A stretch of DNA of 43,696 bases. It comes from Nitrosomonas sp. Nm51. Lineage in GTDB: Bacteria; Pseudomonadota; Gammaproteobacteria; Burkholderiales; Nitrosomonadaceae. The stretch is taken from assembly GCF_900111165.1 (NCBI RefSeq), contig NZ_FOGH01000023.1:1-43696 (forward strand). Direction: 5' to 3'. Below the pieces are notes generated by a model, which was given only the letters and a program-made list of their open reading frames with translations, ran no database searches and was not told the origin of the DNA. The translations under genes and the position numbers were made by a program. Below, in pieces: positions 9,699 to 19,064 of this stretch; within the stretch, counting starts at the first letter, position 1; each line of letters starts with the position of its first letter.

Positions 9699-10964
9699 CT
9701 AACTTCCCCGGAGTTTAATCCCGAGCAGCTTGATCTTCCGGTACAAATGCGTGCGTTCCAGTCCAGCGCGCTCGGCAACGCGTGTCATATTACCGTTTTC
9801 TTCTTCGATCAGTTTCTCAAAATAAGTCTTTTCAAACAGGTCGCGTGCTTCCCGTAACGACAAGTCAAACGGAATATCAGGCACTGGTGAAGGTGCCGAG
9901 GTCGATTCCGGAAAAACCATTGCCTGCTGAACCATATCCGCGGTAATTTCATCACCTGTACAGGTTAACGCCAAAGAATGCACAACGCCTGTTAACTGCG
10001 TCAGATTGCCTGGCCAGTCATAATTACGCAGACAATTAAGTGCTGCGGTGCTAAATTGCAATACCGGCGAAACTTCGCCAGACTCGGTGAAACCGGACAG
10101 AATCTGATTGACCAGATCGGGAATGTCTTCGCGGTGCGCACGCAGTGACGGTATCCCGATAGTCAGCCCGCTGAGTGATTCATACAACTTGGTATTGTAA
10201 TTGCCCTGCGTTGCCAGCTCGGCCAGCGGCTGTGATGTTGCGCAGATCAGCCGCACGTTATATTTGTCCAGTTTGCTCAATAGCAATAACAGCCCTTTTT
10301 GTGCCAATTTATTGGTCTCGCCAATATCTTTCAGAAACAACAACCCATCTCTGGCCTGTTCCAGCAGATCCAGGGGCTTTTCAGCTAAAATTGCCAGTGA
10401 TTCCGGTTCTACCCATGGCGTATTGGGGTGATGCAGAAAATGTGCGCAAATCTCCATACCTACGCCGGGTTCACCCATTAACAGCAACGGTGTTTTCAGA
10501 TTGGCGACTTTCTCCAATTTTTTTTTGAGATCGACGATCAGTGCGCCTTTACCCAGGCTAGCCAGCGAAAGCGCAGTTTGCTGTTTATTCTGGCTGCCGC
10601 GCATCGCCTTGCCGACAGTACCGAGCAATTTCTTGAGGGGGATGGGCTTTTCCAAATATCCGAATGCGCCAATACGTGTTGCTTCAACTGCGGTATCGAT
10701 AGTGCCATGACCTGACATCATAATGACCGGCATAGTCAGCATGCCACTGCTGGCCCAGTCTTTGAGCAGCGTTATACCATCAGTGTCGGGCATCCAAATG
10801 TCGAGTAACACCAGATCGGGACGTGTTTGGTTGCGCCAGAGACGCGCCTGTTCGGCGTTCTCGGCCAGTGCGACGCGATAGCCTTCATCGCGTAAAATTT
10901 CAGATAGCAATTCGCGTATCCCGATCTCATCATCAACTATCAATATTGTATTATTTGTCATCAT
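9699..10964 (-). CDS. ntrX: NtrX-like response regulator with degenerate AAA+ domain
   Basis: About 421 residues: receiver domain (ILIVDDE; phosphoacceptor Asp near residue 55 in LLDIWMPDTDG; MMSGHG; EKPI), a middle AAA+-like domain, and a C-terminal Fis-type helix-turn-helix (NMTRVAERAGLERTHLYRKI), which is characteristic of NtrX. The middle domain is degenerate. Walker A reads GEPGVGME, with Met where the catalytic Lys belongs. The GAFTGA sigma-54 contact loop and its surroundings are missing. Walker B reads LFLKDIG instead of LFLDEIG, and the arginine-finger segment is changed (YNTKLYESL). It probably cannot hydrolyse ATP or activate sigma-54, and likely acts as a plain DNA-binding regulator. 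A GTG at 10985 overlapping the ntrY stop (TAGTG) is an alternative start; it would suit translational coupling. Confidence 0.88.
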   Translation of the reverse strand: MMTNNTILIVDDEIGIRELLSEILRDEGYRVALAENAEQARLWRNQTRPDLVLLDIWMPDTDGITLLKDWASSGMLTMPVIMMSGHGTIDTAVEATRIGAFGYLEKPIPLKKLLGTVGKAMRGSQNKQQTALSLASLGKGALIVDLKKKLEKVANLKTPLLLMGEPGVGMEICAHFLHHPNTPWVEPESLAILAEKPLDLLEQARDGLLFLKDIGETNKLAQKGLLLLLSKLDKYNVRLICATSQPLAELATQGNYNTKLYESLSGLTIGIPSLRAHREDIPDLVNQILSGFTESGEVSPVLQFSTAALNCLRNYDWPGNLTQLTGVVHSLALTCTGDEITADMVQQAMVFPESTSAPSPVPDIPFDLSLREARDLFEKTYFEKLIEEENGNMTRVAERAGLERTHLYRKIKLLGIKLRGS

Positions 10965-10984
10965 CGTTATTTTATACTTAGTCA

Positions 10985-13141
10985 CTAGCCAAGTGACGTA
11001 AAATTTTCAGATACCGGCAGGGTAATAATGATCTGGGCGCCTTGCGGCTTCAGGTTTTCGATATGGATTGCGCCCGAATGCTCTTCGACAATTTTCTTTA
11101 CAATCGGCAAACCCAGTCCTGTGCCTTTGGGCTTGGTGGTTACATACGGCTCAAAAACCCGTGATTTGACCTCATCAGAGAAGCCGCATCCATTATCCCG
11201 AATCGATAACTTTATACTATCTTGAGTAGCCTCAGTTTCAATTTCTATAACGGGCTTTTCAGTTCCGTTCAAAGCATCTTGCGCATTGAGTAGCAGGTTG
11301 TGAAATACTTGGCGCAATTGCGCAGAATCTCCAAGAATGGCTGGGAGATCGTCGGCCAGCTCCCGCTTGATGTGGATATGCGCATGCTTTTTACGGGTGA
11401 TGTTACTGGAGTCGTACAGTGACAGGATTTCTCTGACCAGTTGATTGATATCGAGCTTGCGCATTTCGAGCGCTGGTGCGCGTGCATATTGATTAAACTC
11501 ATTAACCATGCGTTTTAGTGCTTCCACCTGATTGACAATGGTTTCAATTGAACGCTGCAGAATCAAGGCGTCTTGTTCATTCAGTTTTTCAGCCAGTTTA
11601 TGTTCGAGTCGTTCCGCAGAGAGCTGGATGGGAGTTAACGGATTCTTGATTTCGTGTGCAAGCCGGCGCGCGATTTCACTCCAGGCGACGGCGCGTTGTA
11701 CTTGCAACAGACTTGTAATGTCGTCAAATACAACGACGCCACCGCCACCGGATATCGCCGGCAAGCGTGTGCCGCGTAATAACAATACTTGATTGTTGCC
11801 ATCACTGGTGCGCGTTATTTGTCGTTGCCACATGCCTGCCTCACCTGAATTAAAGCCTGTTCGGATTTCTGCCACCATTGCACTCACCTGCGGTTCTTTT
11901 TCAACACAGCCATCAATGACTGAGCCGTCCAGACTGATTAGAGGCGCTTGCAGAATTTGCTCCGCGCTTCTGTTAGCTTTGATCAGGGCCAGATTTTCAT
12001 CAAAAACCAATACACCGGACGATAAATTTGAAAGGATACTTTCCAGGTGTGCGCGCGCGCTCTCCACTTGATGTTGATTATATTGAGCGATGGCGCGCGC
12101 TTCTTCCAACTGTTGTGTCATTAAATTGAAGGATTCGGTCAGAATGCCCAATTCATCCCGGCTTTGCACCAGATGCCGACGGCTGTAGTCGCCCTGTGCA
12201 ATTGCCTTGGTGCTTTCTGCCAGCATACCCAGTGGCGAGCTCAGATTTTCACTTAAAATAGAGGCGGTCGCCAGCGCAGAAAACAATGATAATAATAATG
12301 CCAGCGTCAGGGTTACGCTATACAGGCGGGTCAGGCCATGGCGCGATAGCGAAAGTTCCTGGTAATCCCAGTAGCCCTCCTGTACTTTTTCAGCATTATG
12401 CGCTAATTGCTCCGGAACTGGTTGCAATAACTGAAGAATCCGGATGTCGTCATCCAGGCTTAATACATTGACTGGTGCCAGAACGCGCAGGTACAGCCCT
12501 TTATCAGTAATCGGTTCGATGGCGCTATAGGATTTTTGCGTTCTGATGTGACGCATTACCGTACCACTGGGCACCTCAGGAAATAATGTCAGATTATTTT
12601 CGCTTGAGAATGCAATAACCTTGCCTTCTTGATTAAATAAGGTGGCTTCTTCTATCTGTGTCTGCAGTGTCAATTCACTGAGTGCGGACACTTGCGATGT
12701 CGATGGATCGGATAACGATAATGCGGCTGTTTTGGCTTTTTTCTGCAACTCTTCCAGTAAATTTTCCAGCATTGTCTGACCTAAATGCAAACCGCTTTCA
12801 AGTGCGCGGTCAACCTTGACATCAAACCAGGATTCAATACTCTTCTCAAGAAACTGAACAGAAACCGTATAGACAAGCGCTCCCGGTAAAATAGCCATTA
12901 AAGAAAAGATTGATAGCAAACGCAAGGCCAGTCTTGAGCCGAAAACGCCGGATTTGAGGCGCCGAATGAAGCGCCATAAGAGATAGCCGACAACCACGAT
13001 AAAGAGCAGCACAAAGACAATATTAATGATTAACAGGAGCTGGTAGCGCCGTTCAAAAAAATCGGTATTCGCGCCGGCGGTTGCCAGCAGAAACAACATG
13101 ATAGCCCCCAGCCCGGCGCCGATAATCAAGACATATTTCAT
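10985..13141 (-). CDS. ntrY: NtrY-like membrane sensor histidine kinase
   Basis: A 718-residue inner-membrane kinase. It has three N-terminal transmembrane segments (about residues 2-20, 34-56 and 70-95), a long periplasmic region, and a fourth segment near 280-305. HAMP (SPLGMLAESTKAIAQGDYS) and PAS domains come next, then HisKA with LAHEIKNPLTPIQLSAERL and an HATPase with DNGCGF and TTKPKGTGLGLPIVKKI. The likely partner is the NtrX-like regulator directly downstream. The ATG at 13141 overlaps the upstream gene's stop (ATGA) and gives the NtrY-type N-terminus MKYVLIIGAGLG. A start at 13195 would overlap the upstream gene by 58 bases and add a charged leader, so it is less likely. In the family NtrYX responds to nitrogen or redox signals; the signal here is unknown. 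Confidence 0.93.
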   Translation of the reverse strand: MKYVLIIGAGLGAIMLFLLATAGANTDFFERRYQLLLIINIVFVLLFIVVVGYLLWRFIRRLKSGVFGSRLALRLLSIFSLMAILPGALVYTVSVQFLEKSIESWFDVKVDRALESGLHLGQTMLENLLEELQKKAKTAALSLSDPSTSQVSALSELTLQTQIEEATLFNQEGKVIAFSSENNLTLFPEVPSGTVMRHIRTQKSYSAIEPITDKGLYLRVLAPVNVLSLDDDIRILQLLQPVPEQLAHNAEKVQEGYWDYQELSLSRHGLTRLYSVTLTLALLLSLFSALATASILSENLSSPLGMLAESTKAIAQGDYSRRHLVQSRDELGILTESFNLMTQQLEEARAIAQYNQHQVESARAHLESILSNLSSGVLVFDENLALIKANRSAEQILQAPLISLDGSVIDGCVEKEPQVSAMVAEIRTGFNSGEAGMWQRQITRTSDGNNQVLLLRGTRLPAISGGGGVVVFDDITSLLQVQRAVAWSEIARRLAHEIKNPLTPIQLSAERLEHKLAEKLNEQDALILQRSIETIVNQVEALKRMVNEFNQYARAPALEMRKLDINQLVREILSLYDSSNITRKKHAHIHIKRELADDLPAILGDSAQLRQVFHNLLLNAQDALNGTEKPVIEIETEATQDSIKLSIRDNGCGFSDEVKSRVFEPYVTTKPKGTGLGLPIVKKIVEEHSGAIHIENLKPQGAQIIITLPVSENFTSLG

Positions 13142-13743
13142 TCTTCGCCGGATATGTGAAACGATTGACCAGATGTAGGCAGCGTCATTTGCCATTCCAG
13201 GCGATCGGAACTCAAGTTCCAGGCGCTGGAACCGAGGGCTTCAACCTGGAAAGGTTTGGGCATGCGTGTCAAATCAAGCCACAGTCTCAGTGTTGCGTGG
13301 TACTGAACATTGGGTTTCAGTTCATGATAGATTGTCAGTGGATGATCACGCAGTTGCTGCAATGCAACGAGTGCGTCTTTCAGTGTCGAGTAATTTCTCG
13401 AAAATGTATTATCGCTGAGAATATAGCGCCGTGTGAGTGCATGATAACGCAGGCCGGTTCGTGTTTTTATGCGCGCAACCTCTTTATCGAGCCAGTACCA
13501 GCGGGGTTCGACCAGTGTGAATTTGTTTACAAAATACAGTACAACGCCTTTTTCCAGCGCTTGTACCAACGTCGGATTTAATTCAATCGTGGAATCAATG
13601 CTTACGGAAAAACCGTCATCGACTGCAGCCAGCTTAAATGAGCGTACTTGAATACTGCCGTAGACCTGCGTACTTGCAACATGTAAACATGCCGCTGATA
13701 ACAGACTGATAAAAAACATACGAATAAATTTGCGCCATTTCAT
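13138..13743 (-). CDS. DUF4390 exported protein
   Basis: A 201-residue protein with a basic N-terminus and a hydrophobic signal segment (about residues 8-25), then a beta-rich mature domain of the DUF4390 family. Recognisable stretches are VSIDSTIELNPTLVQALEKG, PRWYWLDKEVA, YILSDNTFSRNYSTL and a final LEWQMTLPTSG. Members occur almost exclusively between rsmB and an ntrY-like kinase in betaproteobacteria, exactly the arrangement here. The biochemical role is unknown; location suggests it works with, or senses for, the NtrY periplasmic domain, which is inference only. It sits six bases after the rsmB stop and overlaps ntrY by four, so the three genes are a transcription unit. Confidence 0.88.
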   Translation of the reverse strand: MKWRKFIRMFFISLLSAACLHVASTQVYGSIQVRSFKLAAVDDGFSVSIDSTIELNPTLVQALEKGVVLYFVNKFTLVEPRWYWLDKEVARIKTRTGLRYHALTRRYILSDNTFSRNYSTLKDALVALQQLRDHPLTIYHELKPNVQYHATLRLWLDLTRMPKPFQVEALGSSAWNLSSDRLEWQMTLPTSGQSFHISGEE

Positions 13744-13749
13744 GACAGT

Positions 13750-15030
13750 CTACTGCTTGTGTAACAGCGTATAAAAAAAACCGTCATGACAATTATTCGG
13801 TAACAACTGGCCATCGTGCAGTTCAGGTGCGGAAAGAGATATGTTTTGCGCATCGGTATGGCGCTGTAAAAATCGTCTGATCAGCCATTTGTTTTCTTCC
13901 ATAAACACGGAACAGGTAACATATAGCAACTTACCATTTCTTGCTAAAGTTTGCCATAAAGCGTCCAAAATTACCTGTTGCTGCGAGACTAGTGCTTGTA
14001 AGTCGGTTTCACGGCGAAGCCATTTAATGTCGGGGTGACGGCATACAACGCCAGAAGCAGAGCAGGGTACATCGGCGAGAATGCGGTCAAATAATTTTCC
14101 GTCCCACCATGAATCCGGATCGGATGCATTTCCGCAAATGACTTGAGATGCATGCACTTCCAGACGCTCAAGATTTTGTTCGATTTGGGCAAGTCGGACG
14201 TTATCATGATCCAGTGCCGTTAACGATATGTCAGCCAATTCCAGCAAGTGTGTGCTTTTGCCGCCAGGCGCAGCACAGGCGTCAAGCACATGCATTCCCT
14301 GGCTAATATCGAGCAATGGTGCTGCTAGCTGCGCGCCGGCGTCCTGAATTGAAACCATTCCTTTATTAAATCCGGGCAGCGTGTCTACGCTGACAGGTTT
14401 TTTAAGTAATAAAGCGCCATGCCATATCCACGAGGATTCCATGCCTTGCTCTGTGAGTAACCGTTGATAGCCTGCGACGCTGATTTTTCGTTGATTGACA
14501 CGTAATGTCATCGCCGGACGTTTGTTGCCGGTGCTCAAAATTGCGCGATAGTGTTGCGGATATTGCACGCGTAATTTACTGATCCACCACTGCGGATGGG
14601 AATAGCGGCCAGTTTCTTTTTTTTCCGCTTGCGCCAGCAGGGAGGCTTTTTGCCGTAGAAAATTGCGCAGCACGGCGTTGGCCAGACCCTGCAGCTTTTT
14701 ACTTTGCGTCAATTTGTGCGCGGCAGAGACAGCTTGATTGATGATTGTATATGCCGGGGTTCTGCTGTAGAGCAGTTGATAAAGTCCGATTAATAGCAAA
14801 CAGTAAATATTCTTGTCTGACGGTTTTTTTGTAAGCAAAATCGCCAGAATTTCGGTCAGCTGTCCGTAAAAACGTAATACGCCATAACTGCAATCCTGAA
14901 TGGCACCTTTTTGCTGACCGGACAGCGTTGTATGTTTTTGCCAGCAATCGTGAAGTGTGCGGGTTAAGCTGTGACGACCGGCCAACACGTTGTTAACAAC
15001 AGCAACAGTAATCAACTGTGTCTTAATCAA
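13750..15030 (-). CDS. rsmB: 16S rRNA (cytosine(967)-C(5))-methyltransferase
   Basis: RsmB (Sun/Fmu family) methylates C967 of 16S rRNA using S-adenosylmethionine. The N-terminal NusB-like RNA-binding domain runs to about residue 130 (LRFYGQL, LLLIGLYQLLYSR). The methyltransferase domain follows, with the SAM motif DACAAPGGKSTHLLEL, ALDHD, DVPCSASGVVCRHPDIKWL (first catalytic Cys) and YVTCSVFMEEN (second Cys). The start is placed at TTG 15030, preceded by GGGG, giving 426 residues, close to the usual 430. The frame stays open upstream to TTG 15078 inside fmt, but those residues are not family-like. It is downstream of fmt and upstream of DUF4390-ntrYX. Confidence 0.95.
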   Translation of the reverse strand: MIKTQLITVAVVNNVLAGRHSLTRTLHDCWQKHTTLSGQQKGAIQDCSYGVLRFYGQLTEILAILLTKKPSDKNIYCLLLIGLYQLLYSRTPAYTIINQAVSAAHKLTQSKKLQGLANAVLRNFLRQKASLLAQAEKKETGRYSHPQWWISKLRVQYPQHYRAILSTGNKRPAMTLRVNQRKISVAGYQRLLTEQGMESSWIWHGALLLKKPVSVDTLPGFNKGMVSIQDAGAQLAAPLLDISQGMHVLDACAAPGGKSTHLLELADISLTALDHDNVRLAQIEQNLERLEVHASQVICGNASDPDSWWDGKLFDRILADVPCSASGVVCRHPDIKWLRRETDLQALVSQQQVILDALWQTLARNGKLLYVTCSVFMEENKWLIRRFLQRHTDAQNISLSAPELHDGQLLPNNCHDGFFYTLLHKQ

Positions 15031-15049
15031 TACCCCGTTAGTGGCTGTT

Positions 15050-15982
15050 CTAGGCCGGGCCAAAATGATTACCAGCAAAGATTTTCAAGCCGGCTGAAAA
15101 ATCGGCTGCGGTCAGTTTTTTCCCGCCGGGTTTTTGAACGGTTTCAAGCCGCAGCAATCCTGAACCGCAGGAGACAATAATGCCATTCTTTTCTATTGCC
15201 ATTATTTTCCCCGGCTGGTCGGATTGTCCTGGAACAGCTTTTGCCTGCCAGATTTTGATTTGATTTTCCTGAAAGGTGGTATAGGTACCCGGAGCCGGAT
15301 TAAATGCCCGGATTTTTCGTTCAATTTCTAAGGCTGGTTGCTGCCAGTTAATGTTAGCTTCACTTTTTTGGATTTTGGCCGCATAACAGGCTTGCGATTC
15401 ATCCTGCCTTATAGGAATTAGTTTTTTCTGCTGTAATAGACTCAGGGCGTTGACAATGCTATCTGCGCCCACCGTACATAGTTTGTCATGCAATGTCTGG
15501 GCTGTATCATCGGGTAATATGGGGATGCTTTTTTTTAGCAGCATGTCGCCAGTATCCAGCCCTGCATTCATTTGCATAATGGTGATGCCGGTTTCCTTGT
15601 CTCCAGACTGGATGGCCCGCTGGATAGGCGCTGCGCCGCGCCAACGGGGGAGCAGGGATGCATGAATGTTGAAGCAGCCGTAGCGTGGTATGGAGAGCAC
15701 CGATTCTGGCAGAATCAATCCATATGCGGCAACAACCATCGCATCCGCGTTTACTTCACTGATTAATGCATGCCACGATGGATCTTTGAGCGTTGGTGGC
15801 TGTAATACTGTCAATCCATGCGTGTCGGCTATTTGTTTGACTGCACTGGCAGCCATTTTCATTCCTCTGCCCGCCGGCCGGTCTGGCTGAGTAAGTACCG
15901 AGACGATTTCGTGATCTGCTGTGATCAGTGCATTCAGTGCGGTCGCAGCAAAAACCGGTGTTCCCGCAAAAATGATTTTCAT
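15050..15982 (-). CDS. fmt: Methionyl-tRNA formyltransferase
   Basis: A 310-residue cytoplasmic enzyme that formylates initiator Met-tRNA using 10-formyl-tetrahydrofolate. The N-terminal Rossmann-type domain begins MKIIFAGTPVFAATAL. The catalytic centre contains Asn105, His107 and Asp143 (NIHASLLPRWRG and MNAGLDTGDML). The C-terminal OB-like tRNA-binding domain begins around residue 205. Length is normal. It lies between def and rsmB on the minus strand; def-fmt-rsmB is a conserved translation-initiation and rRNA-modification cluster. About 80 bases separate it from def. Confidence 0.98.
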   Translation of the reverse strand: MKIIFAGTPVFAATALNALITADHEIVSVLTQPDRPAGRGMKMAASAVKQIADTHGLTVLQPPTLKDPSWHALISEVNADAMVVAAYGLILPESVLSIPRYGCFNIHASLLPRWRGAAPIQRAIQSGDKETGITIMQMNAGLDTGDMLLKKSIPILPDDTAQTLHDKLCTVGADSIVNALSLLQQKKLIPIRQDESQACYAAKIQKSEANINWQQPALEIERKIRAFNPAPGTYTTFQENQIKIWQAKAVPGQSDQPGKIMAIEKNGIIVSCGSGLLRLETVQKPGGKKLTAADFSAGLKIFAGNHFGPA

Positions 15983-16061
15983 GGTGCTGTTTGTTTTTTA
16001 TTTTTTTGTATTTAGGATTGAGTGCCGTTCAAATTGGCGCGGATTGAAAAATCAAGCAATA

Positions 16062-16565
16062 TTACATTGCACTGCGTTGGTTCTTTTTTAATTTTGCCAA
16101 AACCCTGGATTGCTTGAATTTTGACCAGTATTCGACGAATACTTTACCTTCAAGATGATCCATTTCATGCTGAATACATACAGCCAGCAACCCTGTTGCA
16201 TCGAGTGTAAACGGTTCACCTTCTGCATTCAGCGCCTTAACTGTAATCGATTCGGAACGTTTGACTTTACCATAAATGCCGGGTACCGACAGACAGCCTT
16301 CTTCGTACTCGAATGTGCCGTTACGCATAGTAATTTCCGGATTGATTAACACTTGTAACTGGTCATGCGTTTCAGAAATATCCAGCACAATGATGCGTTC
16401 ATGGACGTCAATCTGGGTTGCCGCCAAGCCGATACCGGGGGCGGCGTACATTGTTTCGGCCATATCCCGGATCAGCTTACGCGTATCATTATTCACCGCG
16501 TCAACGGGGACAGCTATGGTATGAAGCCTTTTATCGGGGTACTGTAAAATTTTCAGAATAGCCAT
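16062..16565 (-). CDS. def: Peptide deformylase
   Basis: A 167-residue metalloenzyme that removes the N-formyl group from new proteins. All three motifs are intact: GIGLAATQ at residues 44-51, EEGCLSVP at 88-95 (Cys91 as metal ligand) and HEMDH at 133-137 (two His ligands and the catalytic Glu). The N-terminus [14 protein letters not shown] is typical. It pairs functionally with fmt, which follows downstream. It is divergent from the LysM gene, with about 100 bases between them. Confidence 0.98.
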   Translation of the reverse strand: MAILKILQYPDKRLHTIAVPVDAVNNDTRKLIRDMAETMYAAPGIGLAATQIDVHERIIVLDISETHDQLQVLINPEITMRNGTFEYEEGCLSVPGIYGKVKRSESITVKALNAEGEPFTLDATGLLAVCIQHEMDHLEGKVFVEYWSKFKQSRVLAKLKKNQRSAM

Positions 16566-16614
16566 AAAAAATTATCTATTTTAACAAATCAAACGGTTTA
16601 TATAGACCGTATCA

Positions 16615-16643
16615 TTGACAAGTAATTCTATATTCATTGAAAT
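16615..16643 (+). promoter_or_regulatory. Candidate promoter for the LysM gene
   Basis: TTGACA at 16615-16620 is a perfect -35. After a 17-base spacer, TGAAAT at 16638-16643 matches four of six -10 positions. The LysM gene starts 25 bases later with GAGG at 16658-16661. Confidence 0.5.
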
Positions 16644-16667
16644 TCTTTCCTGTCTCCGAGGTTATTC

Positions 16668-17705
16668 ATGCGAAAGCATATTATATCGATAGTTCTGTGT
16701 CTCGGCCTGCTGACCGCTCTGTCTGCAAAAGCTGTTGATAATAGCATGTTAAGAAACGATGTTCCGAGCCGGTACCAAGTAGTTGAGGGCGATACACTAT
16801 GGGACATCGCGGCACGATTTCTGAAGGAGCCGTGGCGCTGGCCTGAGATCTGGGGGCTTAACCGCGAGCAACTTAAAAATCCGCATAAAATTTATCCGGG
16901 TGATACGATAATTTTGCAAAAAACCCTGCAAGGGAACCGTTTGCAGCTCATTAAAGGTAAGGGAGGCCGGAGAACGGTTAAGCTATCACCGCAAATCCGC
17001 ATTGATCAAACTAAATTAAACGCCATTCCCAGCATTCCTGCTGCCGTTATTGAACCATTCTTGAGTCAGCCGCTTGTTGTGGAAAAAAATGGTTTGGGGC
17101 TGGCACCGTATTTATTGGGCACAAGTGATAACCGGGTTGTGTTGAGCGCAGGTAATACAGTGTACGTCGCCAATATGCCTGACAATCTGGGTAAAGCATG
17201 GCAAATTTTCAGGACCGGCAAAGCATTGAGAGATCCGGATCGGAATAATCAGGTAATGGGGTTTGAGGCGGAATATCTGGGTAATGCCAGCGTTAAAGGG
17301 TTTGATGAAATCAGTACGGCAGTTATTACACATTCCACACAGGAAATTTTGAAAGGAGACAGGCTGGTTCCTGCCCCCGGACTGATTTTTAATAATTATG
17401 CGCCACATGCGCCCAATATTTTCGTCGACGGCCGTATAATTTCAGTGTATGGCGGAGTAACTGAAATCAGTAGAGGCGCTATTGTTACACTGAACAAAGG
17501 CATACGGGATGGTCTGGAAATGGGACATGTTCTTGCCGTATATCGCAGAAGCCAAACCCGTCTGCCTGATGGGAAAATGGTTGAGCTGCCTGAGGAGCGC
17601 ACCGGGTTGGTGTTTGTATTCAGGGTATTTGATCAGCTGTCTTACGCACTTGTTGTTCGCGGTACGGGCACAATTAAGATTCTGGATGCGGTAAGAAATC
17701 CATAA
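16668..17705 (+). CDS. LysM-domain exported protein
   Basis: A 345-residue protein with a signal peptide (MRKHIISIVLCLGLLTALSA, cleavage near residue 22). One LysM peptidoglycan-binding domain lies at about residues 35-85: YQVVEGDTLWDIAARFLKEP, then WPEIWGLNREQLKNPHKIYP and GDTIIL. The remaining 260 residues form a conserved beta-rich region of unassigned fold. The protein is likely periplasmic and bound to the cell wall. Its place between def and dprA is conserved in betaproteobacteria. It starts from a recognisable promoter and GAGG ribosome binding site. Any enzymatic role is unknown; no peptidase motif was seen. Confidence 0.92.
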   Translation: MRKHIISIVLCLGLLTALSAKAVDNSMLRNDVPSRYQVVEGDTLWDIAARFLKEPWRWPEIWGLNREQLKNPHKIYPGDTIILQKTLQGNRLQLIKGKGGRRTVKLSPQIRIDQTKLNAIPSIPAAVIEPFLSQPLVVEKNGLGLAPYLLGTSDNRVVLSAGNTVYVANMPDNLGKAWQIFRTGKALRDPDRNNQVMGFEAEYLGNASVKGFDEISTAVITHSTQEILKGDRLVPAPGLIFNNYAPHAPNIFVDGRIISVYGGVTEISRGAIVTLNKGIRDGLEMGHVLAVYRRSQTRLPDGKMVELPEERTGLVFVFRVFDQLSYALVVRGTGTIKILDAVRNP

Positions 17706-17754
17706 CCGGCATGGCAGCGTGTGTGTAAAGTTTTATTTGGTTTTCGTGTCAGGC

Positions 17755-17784
17755 TTGACAGCTGATCTTTATTACAGGAATACT
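17755..17784 (+). promoter_or_regulatory. Candidate promoter for dprA
   Basis: TTGACA at 17755-17760, an 18-base spacer, and AATACT at 17779-17784 (four of six matches to TATAAT), about 50 bases upstream of the dprA start codon. Confidence 0.45.
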
Positions 17785-17835
17785 AACAGCCTTGATATTC
17801 AGACAGACGACCGGATTTTTGCTTAAAGCAAACAC

Positions 17836-18942
17836 ATGAAACATGCAACCGATATTGAATCTTGGCTGCAACTTTGCCTTATTCAAGGCGTGGGCGACGA
17901 GTCTATCAGAAAATTGTTAGTTGCTTTCGGTTCGCCGGGGGCGGTTTTATCCGCCTCCGCAGCAGCGTTGGAGCGTGTGGTCAGAAAACCGATTGTCGGA
18001 CATATCAAAAATGGCGCAAATTCAGATAAAGTTGCTGCTACGTTTTCCTGGCTTGAAGGTGCTGCAAACTCAGTCATCACGTTGGCAGATCATGACTATC
18101 CCGCGCAATTGCTGAGTATTGCGGATCCTCCTCCGATACTATATTTCAAAGGCAGGCGCGAACTTTTGAAGAAGAACGCACTGGCAATTGTAGGCAGCCG
18201 CAATGCGACACCGCAGGGATTATCCAATGCGGAGGCCTTCGCTGAATCAATCAGTAATGCTGGAATCAGCATAGTCAGTGGCATGGCGATGGGTATTGAT
18301 GCCGCGGCGCATCGCGGAGGCCTGCGTGGCTCTGCGGCCAGTATTGCTGTTGTGGGTACTGGGCTCGATATTGTTTATCCCGCAAGAAATCGTTCACTTG
18401 CACATCAACTGGCGGAAGATGGCGCTTTGATTTCAGAATTGCCGCTCGGTACTCCGGCTATCGGCAAAAATTTTCCTAGGAGAAACAGGATTATCAGTGG
18501 TATGAGTCAGGGATGCCTGGTTGTTGAAGCAGCCATGCGCAGTGGCTCATTGATTACAGCACGTCAGGCATTGGAACAGGGGCGTGAAGTGTTGGCTATA
18601 CCGGGTTCGATTCATTCTCCACTGTCAAAAGGGTGTCACGCCCTTATTAAAGAAGGCGCGAAATTGGTTGAAAGTATCCAGGATATTCTGGACGAATTGC
18701 GTTACCCAGTCATTGAGCAAAGACAGCATGCGAATAATACTGATGATCTAGATCCGCCGAATGAAAATATACGGCTGCTCAAGTGCCTGGGGCATGATGT
18801 GGTCGACGTGGATACGTTATGTGTGCGTAGCGGCTTGACGGTTGAGTCTGTATCCGCCATGCTATTAACACTTGAACTTGATGGTCATATAGCCAGTCTT
18901 CCGGGCGGGTGCTATCAAAGGATTGTTAAATCAGCGCCATAA
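17836..18942 (+). CDS. dprA: DNA-processing protein DprA
   Basis: A 368-residue cytoplasmic protein that protects incoming single-stranded DNA during natural transformation and loads RecA. It has an N-terminal helix-hairpin-like part (LCLIQGVGDESIRKLL), then the Rossmann core with AIVGSRNATPQG, SGMAMGIDAAAHRGGL, VVGTGLDIVYPARN, NFPRRNRIISGMSQGCLVVEA and SGSLITARQALEQGREVLAIPGS. A C-terminal winged-helix domain (about residues 305-365) completes it. Length and motifs are those of a functional DprA. No strong Shine-Dalgarno precedes the ATG. Together with recA and the PilG-like gene elsewhere in the window it is compatible with transformability, but no comEA or comEC gene is present here. Confidence 0.96.
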   Translation: MKHATDIESWLQLCLIQGVGDESIRKLLVAFGSPGAVLSASAAALERVVRKPIVGHIKNGANSDKVAATFSWLEGAANSVITLADHDYPAQLLSIADPPPILYFKGRRELLKKNALAIVGSRNATPQGLSNAEAFAESISNAGISIVSGMAMGIDAAAHRGGLRGSAASIAVVGTGLDIVYPARNRSLAHQLAEDGALISELPLGTPAIGKNFPRRNRIISGMSQGCLVVEAAMRSGSLITARQALEQGREVLAIPGSIHSPLSKGCHALIKEGAKLVESIQDILDELRYPVIEQRQHANNTDDLDPPNENIRLLKCLGHDVVDVDTLCVRSGLTVESVSAMLLTLELDGHIASLPGGCYQRIVKSAP

Positions 18943-18979
18943 AATTAAACGATACATGGTTTTTCTTTTATGTTGCAGT

Positions 18980-18998
18980 CGGGAAATTGATTTTCCCG
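18980..18998 (+). terminator. Hairpin after dprA
   Basis: A 7-bp stem, CGGGAAA (18980-18986) and TTTCCCG (18992-18998), with a five-base loop, followed by TATTTTG. It lies about 40 bases past the dprA stop and may end part of the dprA transcripts ahead of smg. Confidence 0.45.
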
Positions 18999-19015
18999 TA
19001 TTTTGTATTGGAATG

Positions 19016-19044
19016 TTGGGTCGATGTACGGCTGTAGATATAGA
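19016..19044 (+). promoter_or_regulatory. Candidate promoter for smg
   Basis: TTGGGT (19016-19021), a 17-base spacer and TATAGA (19039-19044). The smg ATG is only 20 bases further, so the leader would be very short, which fits its lack of a Shine-Dalgarno sequence. Confidence 0.35.
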
Positions 19045-19064
19045 TTATTTTTTGAAATTATATA

